DNA from: Syntrophaceticus schinkii
Lineage (GTDB): Bacteria > Bacillota > DSM-12270 > Thermacetogeniales > Thermacetogeniaceae
Assembly (NCBI RefSeq): GCF_000946815.1
Contig: NZ_CDRZ01000258.1
Location: forward strand, 1-52,087
Length of the DNA: 52,087 bases
Direction: 5' to 3'
The translations under genes were made by a program, and so were the position numbers. Shown piece by piece: positions 17,706 to 27,054 of the stretch. The notes beneath the pieces are model-generated. The model searched no databases. It saw nothing but the letters and a program-made list of their open reading frames with translations, and had not been told where the DNA came from. The first letter of the stretch is position 1. Every line of letters starts with the position of its first letter.

Positions 17706-19010
17706 TTACTTATATTCGTTCAATACTCTCTTTACCGCTTCCTGATCGAGATCCCCGAAACAGAACGGGCATTTCCCTGCCTTTAGCAATAACTCCTGAA
17801 AGTCATTCAAATGCCTGTTGATCTCCTTTTGATAGCGTTCCGCTGCCAGGCAGGTGCCGCGGTATGCCTGGTCATGCTCCTGCCACCCCTGCCATAATTC
17901 CTGGTAAACTTCCCACCTTCGCCTGCCCTCCTCGATCTCTGCCAACTGTTTTTCCACCGTTCCTAATTCTTTTGTTCGTCCTGTGATATACAGTATTTTC
18001 TGCAAATAACGGGCTATATTCTGCAGATCGCCGCTGATCAGGCTGAGTTCCCTCCACTCTTGAAAAAGCGGGTCAACTCTCTGCAGACAATCATCCACAG
18101 TAGGCACCTGCACGGTATCTTCGATCACCTGGTCAGCCTGTTCGAGCTGCCGGTTTACCTGGCTGATTTCTATGAACAAATTAATAAGACTGCGGTACTC
18201 TTCACTGCATTTTTCCAGATGCCGGCATCCCTCTTCTGCCTGGTCGAGCCTGTCCAATGACGACAGAACCCGCTCCACCCCAGCTAAAGCTTTTTTATTC
18301 TCTTCCCACTCATTTTTTATAGCGGTCAGCTCTTCTATTTTTCCGGCGGTCTCTTCCCCCTTGCTGACAAGAACCCCGATCTGTTCGATTTTCTCCTGCA
18401 GCTCAGGAAGGTGCTCATAGGACTTCAGCGCTTCTGACAGCAGCAGCAGTTCATCCTGGCACCGCTTCTCCTGCTCCCCTAACCGCCGCAGTTCTGTGTT
18501 CACTGACCTTTGTGCCCAGTCCAGGATGTGAACACCTCCCAGCTGCCCGATCACCTTAGCTCTAACAGCTCCGTTTTCAGACAGCAAAAAGGGCCCCTCC
18601 AGCTGTGCCCCCAGGTTCAACTCCACTTTGCTGCGCTCATCGATCACGATTTTCCTGATTCCGGTGGCTTGAATGATCTCCACAGGGATCTCATTTCCGA
18701 AACCCTCGAAAACAAGTTCATCCTCACCTGGTCTCTTTAACAGGTACTGGTTCTTGCCCGTTGTGCTCCGCAGACGGGTAACAATAGCCCCCTCATCCAT
18801 TTCCACTTTTACCTTGCAGACCTTCGCTCCGGCGCGAATGAAGTTTGCTCCACGGGGCTCATTATAGAGAACCCACCTCAGTGCCCTTACAAGAGCGGAT
18901 TTACCGAAATCTGAAGGCCCCACAACAACATTAAGCCCTGAGCCGAACTCCACCTCTGTGTGTTGATGAGACTGAAAGTTATCAATAACAAGCCTTTTGA
19001 TGCTGCTCAT
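17706..19010 (-). CDS. Rad50/SbcC-like ATPase, N-terminal half ending in a zinc-hook motif
   Basis: 434 aa. N-terminal ABC-type half with the SMC/Rad50 opening RLVIDNFQSHQHTEVEF and Walker A GPSDFGKS (31-38), then about 230 residues of coiled coil. CPFC lies at 414-417, only 17 residues before the stop. In Rad50 a CxxC sits at the coil apex and dimerises through zinc, and the chain then returns to a C-terminal ATPase half. Here the chain ends instead. The returning coil and head are the next two ORFs. Its ATG overlaps the TGA of the Mre11-like gene (ATGA). No Walker B or signature motif is present in this ORF. Confidence 0.88.
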   Translation of the reverse strand: MSSIKRLVIDNFQSHQHTEVEFGSGLNVVVGPSDFGKSALVRALRWVLYNEPRGANFIRAGAKVCKVKVEMDEGAIVTRLRSTTGKNQYLLKRPGEDELVFEGFGNEIPVEIIQATGIRKIVIDERSKVELNLGAQLEGPFLLSENGAVRAKVIGQLGGVHILDWAQRSVNTELRRLGEQEKRCQDELLLLSEALKSYEHLPELQEKIEQIGVLVSKGEETAGKIEELTAIKNEWEENKKALAGVERVLSSLDRLDQAEEGCRHLEKCSEEYRSLINLFIEISQVNRQLEQADQVIEDTVQVPTVDDCLQRVDPLFQEWRELSLISGDLQNIARYLQKILYITGRTKELGTVEKQLAEIEEGRRRWEVYQELWQGWQEHDQAYRGTCLAAERYQKEINRHLNDFQELLLKAGKCPFCFGDLDQEAVKRVLNEYK

Positions 19011-19993
19011 GCCTCATCCTCCCCTCTAGCCAGGGCTTCCTCTGCTAAAGAAATCCTGCGCAGGGCTTCATCAATGACAGCGGAAGGCAGTTTTTCCATT
19101 GTTGCAATTTCTTCCAGCAGCACCCGGACGTCAGTGCGCTGGTAGGAACCTGCAGCCTTCACCTCTGTCAGGTACCCCGCCAACCTCTGCTCCCGAAAAG
19201 CAGCCTCTTCCAGGCGCGACCTGTCCAGAATATCTTCTCCTGGTGCAGCGCTCTTCAGCCTGATTTTCTCATAAGTCGGCGGATTTTCGCAAAAGTCGAT
19301 GATCATCACCTGTACCGGTCTTTTCATCTCCTGCTGGTGATTGGAAAGGCGCACCAGTGCCCCGGGGTTGAGGAAATACTTCCCATCCCTTTCCGTGTCG
19401 GGGAACCCCAGGTGGTTGTGCCCAGCCAACGTAAAGTCAGCCTCAGTATCCCAGATCTGCTCAATCAGAGTATACAACGCTCCCGGGAAGAGGGTTTTCT
19501 GCAAGAGCATCCCATGCACCATATGAATGGCATAGTCACAGTTCTTTTTCTTGATCACATAGTCCAACTGCCGATCACGGCGGTCCATCTCGAAGTGGTA
19601 GCCTTGCCCGGTCAACTGCACCCGCAGTCCCTTTTTCTCAAGATAAATGGGCTCTCTCCCCAACAGGTGCACGATCCCCAGCCTGGCAGCAAAACCAAGC
19701 ATGGTACGAGGCAGGGTTTCGCTGTTGTGCCCAAAGAGGTCGTGATTGCCCGCAATGGTGAAGACAGGCACCGGAAACTGCTGATAGATCTCCAGAAAAT
19801 CCGCACAGACACTGATGGCAGGAGCAGGAACATCGAAGAAATCCCCCCCGTGCAACACATAGTCCACTTCCTGTTCCCTGGCAATGCTCACCACCTCTTC
19901 GAGCTTGCGCGCAAGAGTCGCAGGAAAGTTATCCTTCCTATTCTCAGGAGTAGTACCCCTCTTATGATCATCCGTAAAAAAAAGGAACCGCAT
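19007..19993 (-). CDS. Mre11/SbcD-like DNA nuclease
   Basis: Calcineurin-like metallophosphoesterase acting as the nuclease partner of Rad50-type ATPases. The metal-binding motifs are in order: FTDDH (motif I), HGGDFFD (49-54), AGNHD (82-85), MVHGM (159-162) and AGHNH (191-194). A C-terminal region of about 100 residues would contact the ATPase. The ATG at 19993 has GGGAGG seven bases upstream; the ATG at 19999 is one base from it. 329 aa, shorter than E. coli SbcD and close to archaeal Mre11 cores. Overlaps the Rad50-like N-half by 4 bp and follows herA after a repeat-filled gap. Confidence 0.9.
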   Translation of the reverse strand: MRFLFFTDDHKRGTTPENRKDNFPATLARKLEEVVSIAREQEVDYVLHGGDFFDVPAPAISVCADFLEIYQQFPVPVFTIAGNHDLFGHNSETLPRTMLGFAARLGIVHLLGREPIYLEKKGLRVQLTGQGYHFEMDRRDRQLDYVIKKKNCDYAIHMVHGMLLQKTLFPGALYTLIEQIWDTEADFTLAGHNHLGFPDTERDGKYFLNPGALVRLSNHQQEMKRPVQVMIIDFCENPPTYEKIRLKSAAPGEDILDRSRLEEAAFREQRLAGYLTEVKAAGSYQRTDVRVLLEEIATMEKLPSAVIDEALRRISLAEEALARGEDEA

Positions 19994-20309
19994 ACTCATA
20001 CCTCCCAGGTGCCCAGGTGCCTGTCACCAAAACCCCTAACTTGTCTATACAACTCCACCAAAATGGTGCCTGTCACCAAAAACGCCATCTTGTCTATACA
20101 ACTGTAACTGTCACTCGCTCCATCTTTTTTCCGTCCTCCGACCTCAACCTCCGACCTCCGACTAGCGCATCTATTTCGAAGCAACTCTTTTTCCAACGCC
20201 CAACCACCAACTTGGCTTCCGGCATCTGACCTCTATTCTTCTTTTTTCCGACCTCCGACTTCCGGCATCCCACATCTATTCCCACTTCCAACCTCCCACT
20301 TCCAACCTC
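19994..20309. repeat. composite repeat block between herA and the mre11-like gene
   Basis: 316 bp. 19999-20110 holds two near-copies of GGTGCCTGTCACC followed by CTTGTCTATACAACT, about 60 bp apart. 20120-20309 is the longest heptamer tract in the window: units such as CCGACCT, CCGACTT, CCAACCT and CCCACTT on the plus strand, reaching directly to the HerA stop codon. No gene or terminator is seen, so the operon may read through. Confidence 0.75.
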
Positions 20310-22145
20310 TCATTTCTCGTAGGTAGGTCCGAAGGGGCCCTCTATCTTCTTAAGTTTCCCCGCTGCCGCCAGTCCCTCAAGGGATTCTTGCACTTCATCT
20401 ACAGTAATCGTACGGTTGAGAGCATTCTCCAGATCAGGCAGATGAAGGCTGATCTGCCCGATATGCAGAGGAAGAATATTGGTGATTGCTTTAAGAAACT
20501 CCTCATCTACGCTGCCGAAATCCTTTTCTAATTCTGTGAAAGGATTTATTGTGCGAGGAGCCTGTGTTCTTGCACAGCGAATCCTTACAGATACCGTTCT
20601 TCCTACAACAGCTGATGAAACAAAGGCCATACCTGATGGAAGATAGGGAAGCCTTCCCGCCTCCTCCCCGGAGATATCGGTTTCCTCCTGGATCACCTTG
20701 ATGTCACTTGCCCTGACCGTGCGGAAGATGATCTTGGTGTTGAGCTGAGCAGTGATGGTTTCATCAAGCAGGGCGGGGCGCTGGGTGGCCAAGACCATGA
20801 AAACCCCATACTTCCTTCCCTCCTGGGCCACTTCCCGGAAGATGCTGCGTGCCGGTGAAACAAACTCGATCCCACGGCGGGCAAAGTTGTGTGCCTCATC
20901 GGTCACTATAATGAAGGGTGGGAACTTATCCCCTGGTGGATCACCGCGCTGGATGGCATCCTGATAACTGCGGCGCATCCCATAGAGCTTTCGTATCAGA
21001 TAGGCGCTGAAAACAGTAAGCAGCCAGATGGGTCCCCGGATCACTGTCAGTCGCCTGCGATTGAGCGCACCGGTAATGGGTGTTACATCCTTTTGGAAGA
21101 TCCCTTCCCTATTCAGGCGATGAAGCCGCCAGCGGATACCCCGCAGACTGCTGGGATGTCCCGCCTGACGGGCTAAATTTACGATTTTCTTTTCATAGGC
21201 AGAGTGTTCACCGTAATTTTTACGGATCTCTGCTAATGTTTCCTCCTCTTTCTCCGCCAGCCCGATGCAGTGATCAAGCTTGCCGGCAAAACTTATGAAG
21301 GAGTCCTTCCCCTGATGAATGGTCTTCAAGGCATTATCCATCCCCTCAGTGAAGTTCCCCCCTGCAGCTGTAAGGAGAGAGGCCAAATCATTGCTGGTCA
21401 AGTCTTCGAAGCTCACCCCGGTGTCCCGGCCCACAGTCAGAATCTCTGTCCTGGCTTGATATTTTTTGGCCCTATCCCCATCCATCCCCTCAAAGGATGT
21501 GGCAAGGCTCATCTCGAATAATGGGGTCGAAACCAGAGTGGGGATCTGCTTTTCCAGGAGCTCCTCCAGTATCACCCTCATGCCAAAGGATTTGCCTGAA
21601 CCCGACCCCCCGAAGATACCGATATGGGGGTACTCCTGCATAGCACAGTGATCGAAAACAAAGGGCACACCGCGCTGGGCTAGTATCCCTAACCCTTTTT
21701 TATAAAGGGGGGCAAGGCTTTTCAGCTCCTCAGGCAGTGTTTCCTGCATATCCTCAGTTCCCAGAATCACTCCCAGGACAAGCCCTGCATCTATCGGGCA
21801 GGACAGCAGAAGGTCATCAACCTCAGCAAAAGAAGGCAGGTGCACACCCGCCCCTACTGCAACAGGATAAGGGATATCACTTAAAACCCGCACCTTCGCC
21901 AGGTGGATGGTTTCCTCACCCAGGCGAAAACCAACCTGCTCCAGCCCATCCCAGACTGCGGGATCGATCAAGGGGCTGCGCTCCATAGTGAGGGGAAGAA
22001 ACCGATTAAAGGACTTAGTTTCTACAACCTCACCGCGAGGCTTCAGCTCCGGGTCATCTATGACCAGAACCTCCCCGATGCGAAACTTCCGCTCCCGGGA
22101 AGCCACATAGATATACTGCTGTGTTGTTACACCAACCACCTGCAT
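20310..22145 (-). CDS. herA: HerA-type hexameric DNA translocase ATPase
   Basis: FtsK/HerA superfamily ATPase that in archaea forms a hexamer with NurA and cooperates with Mre11-Rad50 in 5' end resection. 611 aa. N-terminal beta-barrel (HAS) domain (YIYVASRERKFRIGEVLVI), Walker A GGSGSGKS at 179-186, Walker B FIIVTDEAHNFA near 430, and LATQRPALLDETITAQLNTK with the conserved glutamine and downstream arginine. A winged-helix-like C-terminal region follows. AGGAGG precedes the ATG. Its neighbours, a NurA gene upstream and an Mre11-like and Rad50-like set downstream, mirror the archaeal cluster. Confidence 0.92.
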   Translation of the reverse strand: MQVVGVTTQQYIYVASRERKFRIGEVLVIDDPELKPRGEVVETKSFNRFLPLTMERSPLIDPAVWDGLEQVGFRLGEETIHLAKVRVLSDIPYPVAVGAGVHLPSFAEVDDLLLSCPIDAGLVLGVILGTEDMQETLPEELKSLAPLYKKGLGILAQRGVPFVFDHCAMQEYPHIGIFGGSGSGKSFGMRVILEELLEKQIPTLVSTPLFEMSLATSFEGMDGDRAKKYQARTEILTVGRDTGVSFEDLTSNDLASLLTAAGGNFTEGMDNALKTIHQGKDSFISFAGKLDHCIGLAEKEEETLAEIRKNYGEHSAYEKKIVNLARQAGHPSSLRGIRWRLHRLNREGIFQKDVTPITGALNRRRLTVIRGPIWLLTVFSAYLIRKLYGMRRSYQDAIQRGDPPGDKFPPFIIVTDEAHNFARRGIEFVSPARSIFREVAQEGRKYGVFMVLATQRPALLDETITAQLNTKIIFRTVRASDIKVIQEETDISGEEAGRLPYLPSGMAFVSSAVVGRTVSVRIRCARTQAPRTINPFTELEKDFGSVDEEFLKAITNILPLHIGQISLHLPDLENALNRTITVDEVQESLEGLAAAGKLKKIEGPFGPTYEK

Positions 22146-22450
22146 TAAAAAACCTCCTTCTACCCCATTTCTCTTTTTCGGGGCCAGGCTAGCTTTATTG
22201 CTTTATTGCTTCATGTTGCTTCATGTTGCTTCAGACCCGCCACGGGGACGGCCACAGGGACGGCCCCGTGGGTGACAAGGGAACGGTCCTTTTGTCACAC
22301 TACTGATACATAGGGGACATTCCTATTGCTCCAAATAGCAGCGGTCTCCCCTATAATTCTCCCCTATAATAATATACATTTTAGATCCTTAAGATCGGAT
22401 ATCAGATGCCAGATTCCGACTTCTGACCTCCGGCCACTGACCTCTATTTA
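22146..22450. repeat. repeat-rich gap between nurA and herA
   Basis: 305 bp. Near 22175-22235 are TTGCTTTA / TTGCTTCATG units in tandem. Two hairpins follow: CCACGGGG ... CCCCGTGG, and GTGACAAGGGAACGGTCC with TTTTGTCAC. From 22395 a heptamer tract runs to the NurA stop, ending in GGTCAGTGGCCGGAGG on the minus strand. No gene; whether herA has its own promoter here cannot be seen. Confidence 0.65.
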
Positions 22451-23440
22451 CTACAGCTCCCTGCTTGCCCTCAGCGGCCGCAGAAAAACTTCAGCCATGG
22501 CCGGATCGAGACAGGTGGCGATCATAGCCTCCACCTCTTCCCTGCTCAGGCGCACCTCCGCATCCACCACATCAAGCCAGAGTGGAAAACCCCTCCCATG
22601 TGATGGCGTAATACTGTATAAAAAATTAAGCGCTGGCTCAAAGACACTTTCCTGATCCCTCAGGTAGTCAACAGCCACAACCTGGGGGTGCCTGGCAAAG
22701 CGGGCATAAAGACGTCCCTGCTCACCGCTGTCCCCCTCGTGCAGCCGGTATGTTTCTCCTGGCTGCAGCAGTCCGAACAGGATCTCCCGGTCACCCATCA
22801 GACCTGGTAAACCCTGCTCCCCCTCTGCAATAAGTGTCTGTGCCAGGGAACAGGTGGCAATCTCCTCGGTCACCCCGAGCAGCAAAACCTCTTGCTCCAA
22901 TGCGGTAACTTTCAGCTCATTCCAAATTTGGGGGGCATGCATTTTAAGGCGGGCAAAACCACCATCAAAAACTACAAGTCGCGGCCTCGACTCAAGTACC
23001 TGCAGTGCCGCCTTGGCCTCCAGTGTTGCCAGGGTTTCCCAGCGCAGATGGGCCATGGCTTCATCGGGATTCTGCCCTTTGCTTATGCGTTCCTCCATTT
23101 TCTCCTGGTACCTGGGAAGGAGAGGTGAAAAGATCTCCTGAACCCATATCCTCTCATTACTGCTGCCACTGCTGGTTGTGTGAGCCAGTGCCCGAAAAAA
23201 AGTTACCACATACGGGTAACTGGCACCGTAAGTAGCCAGGGAACCATCCACACCTACCAGCGGCCTTCCCTGGAAAAAAGATGATATTTCCTTTCCGGAG
23301 AGTCCTGACAGGGGAGCAAAAACCCCCTTTTGCTCTGCCTGCTGTCGCCTTTCCCCGGTGGTTCCTCCCACCCTGTGGCGCTTTTCTAAATAGTTGTTCA
23401 GTTCCTTGAGTTCAGAAACCAGTTGATCCTCATGAAGCAA
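22451..23440 (-). CDS. nurA: NurA domain nuclease
   Basis: RNase H-like nuclease that pairs with HerA for DNA end resection in archaea and some thermophilic bacteria. Contains GVDGS, the metal-binding aspartate motif, near residue 64; RLVVFDGG near 155; and the C-terminal LDVVDAEVRLSREEVEAMI with a further acidic residue. About 330 aa. AAGGGG seven bases upstream favours the TTG at 23440 over the GTG at 23449. It precedes herA on the same strand with a 305-bp repeat-filled gap. The pairing of nurA and herA makes the assignment firm although the family is divergent. Confidence 0.88.
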   Translation of the reverse strand: MLHEDQLVSELKELNNYLEKRHRVGGTTGERRQQAEQKGVFAPLSGLSGKEISSFFQGRPLVGVDGSLATYGASYPYVVTFFRALAHTTSSGSSNERIWVQEIFSPLLPRYQEKMEERISKGQNPDEAMAHLRWETLATLEAKAALQVLESRPRLVVFDGGFARLKMHAPQIWNELKVTALEQEVLLLGVTEEIATCSLAQTLIAEGEQGLPGLMGDREILFGLLQPGETYRLHEGDSGEQGRLYARFARHPQVVAVDYLRDQESVFEPALNFLYSITPSHGRGFPLWLDVVDAEVRLSREEVEAMIATCLDPAMAEVFLRPLRASREL

Positions 23441-23937
23441 AGAGGCCACCCCTTATCAAAATGCTAAAGAACTCTGGCTGTTAACTATAAGGATATCAAA
23501 AATAACCTGATTACTATCACAACTTATGAACTCTATCTTCTCCCGTTCGATATCCTCTAATTGGGTATAACTACTTGGACAAATAGGATTATTGCCATCT
23601 TTCATATTCGCTCGCTGTCCTCTAATCGGCTTACTAATTATTTATCCAGCGGTTTATTCAATCTTAATAATACCAAACTGAAAACATGCGGTTGCAATCA
23701 ATAATCCAACACTGCTTAAATTCTCCTCTCATAAAAAAAAAACCTGCCCCCTCCTGGAAAATTGTCAAGGCAGTGCAAAAATCAAACCATGCCCAAAACA
23801 CAATTAGTATGCTGCCTGCATGAAGATAGCAGTCTAACACTATAGGTCAGAAAAGGTGACTGTCGCCAAAAAACGCCAATATCTGTTCCCACTTCCAACC
23901 TCCCGCTTCCCACATCTCATTTTACCAACCACCACTC
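23441..23937. other. gene-free gap upstream of nurA
   Basis: About 500 bp with no credible ORF. AT-rich in the middle. 23855-23880 has GGTGACTGTCGCC, a relic of the GGTGCCTGTCACC element. 23885-23937 is a heptamer tract that abuts the CPBP stop codon. No promoter stands out. Confidence 0.45.
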
Positions 23938-24626
23938 CTACAGGGTCATTTGATAGAAAACCACGAAGAGCGTCATCACAGTATTCCACATACTGTGAGC
24001 AGCAATGGCGGGATAAAGTGATTGTGACTTCTCACAGAAGATAGTGAGGCAGGCACCCCCCAAAGCCAGGGGAATAAAGCGGACCAGGTCAAAGTGTATC
24101 AGACTGAAGAGACAAGCAGTAGCTATTATTCCCCAGACAACACCCAACCGGCTGCGCAGAACAGGATAGATAAATCCACGGAAGAACAGTTCCTCACTTA
24201 CAGGAGCACAAACCCCCACCAACAGCAGCAGTGGAAGGATCTGCTCCCAACCCCGAGCATTCAAAATCAGTTCAGCAATGGCCTGGGGCTGTGGGGGTTG
24301 AGGAAACAGGGAGATAATCACCGCCATGATGAGGGTGACCACCAGGAAAACACCCATCCCCCCGATAATTCCATAGAGAAACAGCTGCGCCAGTCAAAAT
24401 TATCAAACCCGAGGGCTGCCAGAGGAGCTTTTCTAATCCATGCGGAACACAGCACAAAGAGCACTATCAGGATGCTCTGAAGAAAACCTGCTGTAAACAT
24501 AATAGCTACTTCAATACTGCCCATTACAGGAAATAAAGACAGCACCCAGTTCGACAGACGAAGACCGAAAAAAGCAAAGAAAACACTAAACAAAAAGATA
24601 AGGCCTATAATAATTGCAATATCCAC
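23938..24626 (-). CDS. CPBP family intramembrane metalloprotease (frame break)
   Basis: Membrane protein of the CPBP/CAAX-protease (ABI) family. After correction it is about 229 aa with several hydrophobic segments. The active-site motifs are in the second half: SEELFFRGF (EExxxR), FSLIHFD (histidine), and AAHSMWN. The first half, MDIAIIIGLIFLFSVFF to LGFDNFDWR, is in a different frame. Supplying one base near 24383-24392 joins them as DWRQLFLYGIIGGMGVFLVV. Substrate unknown: relatives process prenylated or bacteriocin-like peptides or act as immunity factors. It stands between nurA and the hyp genes. Confidence 0.85.
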
Positions 24627-24735
24627 AAATCCCCATGGCGGACGGAAGCGAGGATAAGAGTTTCTTATTTTAAATTCATAAGGGAAAATTTAAAATGCTC
24701 CTCTCCAAAATCAGCCTGTATGTGCTAAATTATTG

Positions 24736-25758
24736 TTAACATATCCTGGGCAAGGGTTCCCCTTCCAGCATACCTAGAATCCTTGTTGCTCCGAGGTCAG
24801 TCTCCAGAAGCACCAGACCTTCCTCCTCGCCGAGCACCTGGCCGATCTTTACAGAACCCTTCCCTTCCGGCAGATCTCTCATCGCCTCCAGGACACTGTC
24901 TGCCACTGACGGGGCTACAACCGCAATCACCTTGCCCTCATTGGCCAAATACAGGGGGTCAATCCCCAGCATCTCACAGGCCCCAACTACCTCACGGCGA
25001 AGCGGAATCTCCTCTTCCTGGATCAGGATACCCCTTTTGCTCTGCACAGCAAGCTCATTTAATGTAGTGGCTAAACCGCCGCGAGTGGGATCCCGCATAC
25101 ACCTGACACCATCCCCCCCGGCTTCCAGGATCGCTTTAGCAATCCGGTTGAGGGGAGCACAGTCACTCTCTACAGGTGTGGAGAAAGAAAGCCCCTCCCG
25201 CTGAGCCAGAATAGTCAAACCGTGGTCCCCCATGGTGCCGCTGATCAGAACCACATCACCGGGCTCCATCCGCCTTGGAGAAAGAAGCCTGCCATCAGGG
25301 ATCACACCAATACCGGCAGTGTTGATAAAAACCTTGTCTGCACTTCCCCTGTCTACAACCTTGGTGTCCCCGGTGACTATATGAACACCCGCGTCTTTTG
25401 CGGACTCCCGCATGGACTGCACGATCCGCCGCAGATCCGCAATAGGCAGTCCCTCTTCAATAATAAACCCGGAACTCAAATACAAGGGCTCCGCACCACT
25501 CACCGCCAGGTCATTGACCGTTCCACAGACAGCGATAGTACCGATATCCCCTCCGGGAAAGAAAATGGGGTCCACCACAAAGGAGTCAGTTGTAAAGGCA
25601 ATCCTGCCTCCACCCACCTCCAGGACCGCTGCATCCAGCAGTTCATCCAAAATAGGGTTTCCAAAGGCATCCTGAAAAACATCTTTGATCAACTGATTGG
25701 TGAGCGCCCCACCACTGCCATGACCAAGAATAATCAGATCATCTTCTTCATACTTCAA
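24736..25758 (-). CDS. hypE: hydrogenase maturation protein HypE
   Basis: Dehydrates a carbamoylated cysteine to the thiocyanate that donates cyanide for the [NiFe] centre. 340 aa with GHGSGGALTNQLI, the nucleotide-binding TTDSFVVDP, MGDHGL and RDPTRGGLATTLNE, and the C-terminal LPRIC whose cysteine accepts the carbamoyl group from HypF. The true start is a TTG at 25758 overlapping the hypD stop (TTGA), not the upstream ATG inside hypD. Last gene of hypF-hypC-hypD-hypE. Confidence 0.97.
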   Translation of the reverse strand: MKYEEDDLIILGHGSGGALTNQLIKDVFQDAFGNPILDELLDAAVLEVGGGRIAFTTDSFVVDPIFFPGGDIGTIAVCGTVNDLAVSGAEPLYLSSGFIIEEGLPIADLRRIVQSMRESAKDAGVHIVTGDTKVVDRGSADKVFINTAGIGVIPDGRLLSPRRMEPGDVVLISGTMGDHGLTILAQREGLSFSTPVESDCAPLNRIAKAILEAGGDGVRCMRDPTRGGLATTLNELAVQSKRGILIQEEEIPLRREVVGACEMLGIDPLYLANEGKVIAVVAPSVADSVLEAMRDLPEGKGSVKIGQVLGEEEGLVLLETDLGATRILGMLEGEPLPRIC

Positions 25759-26849
25759 CTGCGAACACCAGCTTTCTGTCTTCCATAACGATAATAAGCA
25801 GCGCAAGACCCTTCTGTAGAAACCATGCATGGCCCCACAGGTTTCACCGGGGTACAGACCTTGCCGAACAACGGACACTCATAGGGAAGCTTCAAACCCT
25901 TGAGCACCTCTCCACAGGCGCATCCCTTACGGCATTTCCCCGGTTTTACAGTAATGGGAAAGCGCTTCCTGGCATCATACTGTACATACTCCTCCCGCAG
26001 CTCCAGGCCGCTTTCCGGCACCTCACCGATCCCTCGCCAGCGGGCCTGTATAGGAGTAAAGTATTTCTCGATAAAGCCCACAGCCACCGGGTTCCCCTCG
26101 GGCCGCACCGCCCGTTTATACTGAATATCCACAGCCGGGCTCTCATTACGATACTGACGTACAATGAGCAGCAAGGCCTCCAGGATATCGGCGGCCTCAA
26201 ACCCGGTCACTACACAGGGTTTCCCGTATTCTTCAGCAATAAACCGGAAGGGCTCTGTTCCCAGGATAGTGCAGACATGCCCCGGATTGAGAAAGGCATC
26301 GATCTTCACCTCCGGGTCATCCAAGAGCACCCTCATGATGGGGGGAACCACTTTATGCAGTGAAAAAACAGATAAATTCTCTAGCTCCATCTGTACCGCC
26401 TGATCTAAAGCTGCAGCCACAACAGGTGTTGTGGTCTCAAAACCCACACCCAGGAAAATCACCTGTTTATCGGAATTTTCCTTGGCCAGTTGCAGAGCAT
26501 CAGATGGTGAGTAGACCACACGCACATCCGCCCCTCTGCTCTTTTCCTGCAGCAAACTGCTTTCAGTACCGGGGACACGCATCATATCTCCGAAAGTAGC
26601 CAGAATAAGCCCATCCTGGCGCGCCAAAGCCATCACCACATCCAGGTCATGGTCATCTGTAACGCAAACCGGACATCCCGGACCAGATAGGAGATGCATC
26701 TTTTCAGGCAATAGATCCCTGAGTCCACTCTTGGCAATGGCTACAGTATGGGTGCCGCAGACCTCCATCACTGTTATCGGGCGATCGATCTCCTGGTGCA
26801 GCCTGTCAAGCAGATAGCGTGCATATTCTTTTTTACTGGATTGCCTCAT
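25755..26849 (-). CDS. hypD: hydrogenase maturation protein HypD
   Basis: Fe-S scaffold protein on which Fe(CN)2CO is assembled together with HypC. 364 aa. Shows MEVCGTHT, LSGPGCPVCVT, GVGFETTTP, NPGHVCTILG and the C-terminal cluster ligands GKCRKGCACGEVL and YECPLFGKVCTP. The ATG at 26849 follows GGGAGG by six bases inside the end of hypC, so the genes overlap by 17 bp. Confidence 0.97.
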   Translation of the reverse strand: MRQSSKKEYARYLLDRLHQEIDRPITVMEVCGTHTVAIAKSGLRDLLPEKMHLLSGPGCPVCVTDDHDLDVVMALARQDGLILATFGDMMRVPGTESSLLQEKSRGADVRVVYSPSDALQLAKENSDKQVIFLGVGFETTTPVVAAALDQAVQMELENLSVFSLHKVVPPIMRVLLDDPEVKIDAFLNPGHVCTILGTEPFRFIAEEYGKPCVVTGFEAADILEALLLIVRQYRNESPAVDIQYKRAVRPEGNPVAVGFIEKYFTPIQARWRGIGEVPESGLELREEYVQYDARKRFPITVKPGKCRKGCACGEVLKGLKLPYECPLFGKVCTPVKPVGPCMVSTEGSCAAYYRYGRQKAGVRS

Positions 26850-27054
26850 GAGCATCCTCCCAGGCATCAAATATTTCTTCAGCTGATTTTTCGTCGATCA
26901 CCTGAATGGCATAACCCGCATGGAGCAGCACATAATCCCCTACTTTCGCCTCAGGAGTCAGCATGATGTTTACTTCTTTGACATTACCTCCAATATCCAC
27001 TTCAGCAAGCGGTCCATTAATCTTCAAGATCTTGGATGGAATGGCAAGACACAT
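26833..27054 (-). CDS. hypC: hydrogenase maturation chaperone HypC
   Basis: Small chaperone that carries the iron centre to the hydrogenase large subunit. 73 aa beginning MCLAIPSKI with the essential N-terminal cysteine; also VGDYVLLHAGYAI. Overlaps hypF by 38 bp and hypD by 17 bp, so the operon is tightly packed. No hydrogenase structural genes, hypA or hypB are in the window. Confidence 0.97.
   Translation of the reverse strand: MCLAIPSKILKINGPLAEVDIGGNVKEVNIMLTPEAKVGDYVLLHAGYAIQVIDEKSAEEIFDAWEDAHEAIQ

Noticed and set aside
20094-20291. 66-codon minus-strand ORFs in the herA-mre11 gap
   Set aside because: They are heptamer repeats translated (VGGRRLRSEDG and similar), with no independent support.
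25759-25878. 40-residue extension of HypE
   Set aside because: It lies inside hypD; the TTG overlapping the hypD stop gives the normal HypE start.
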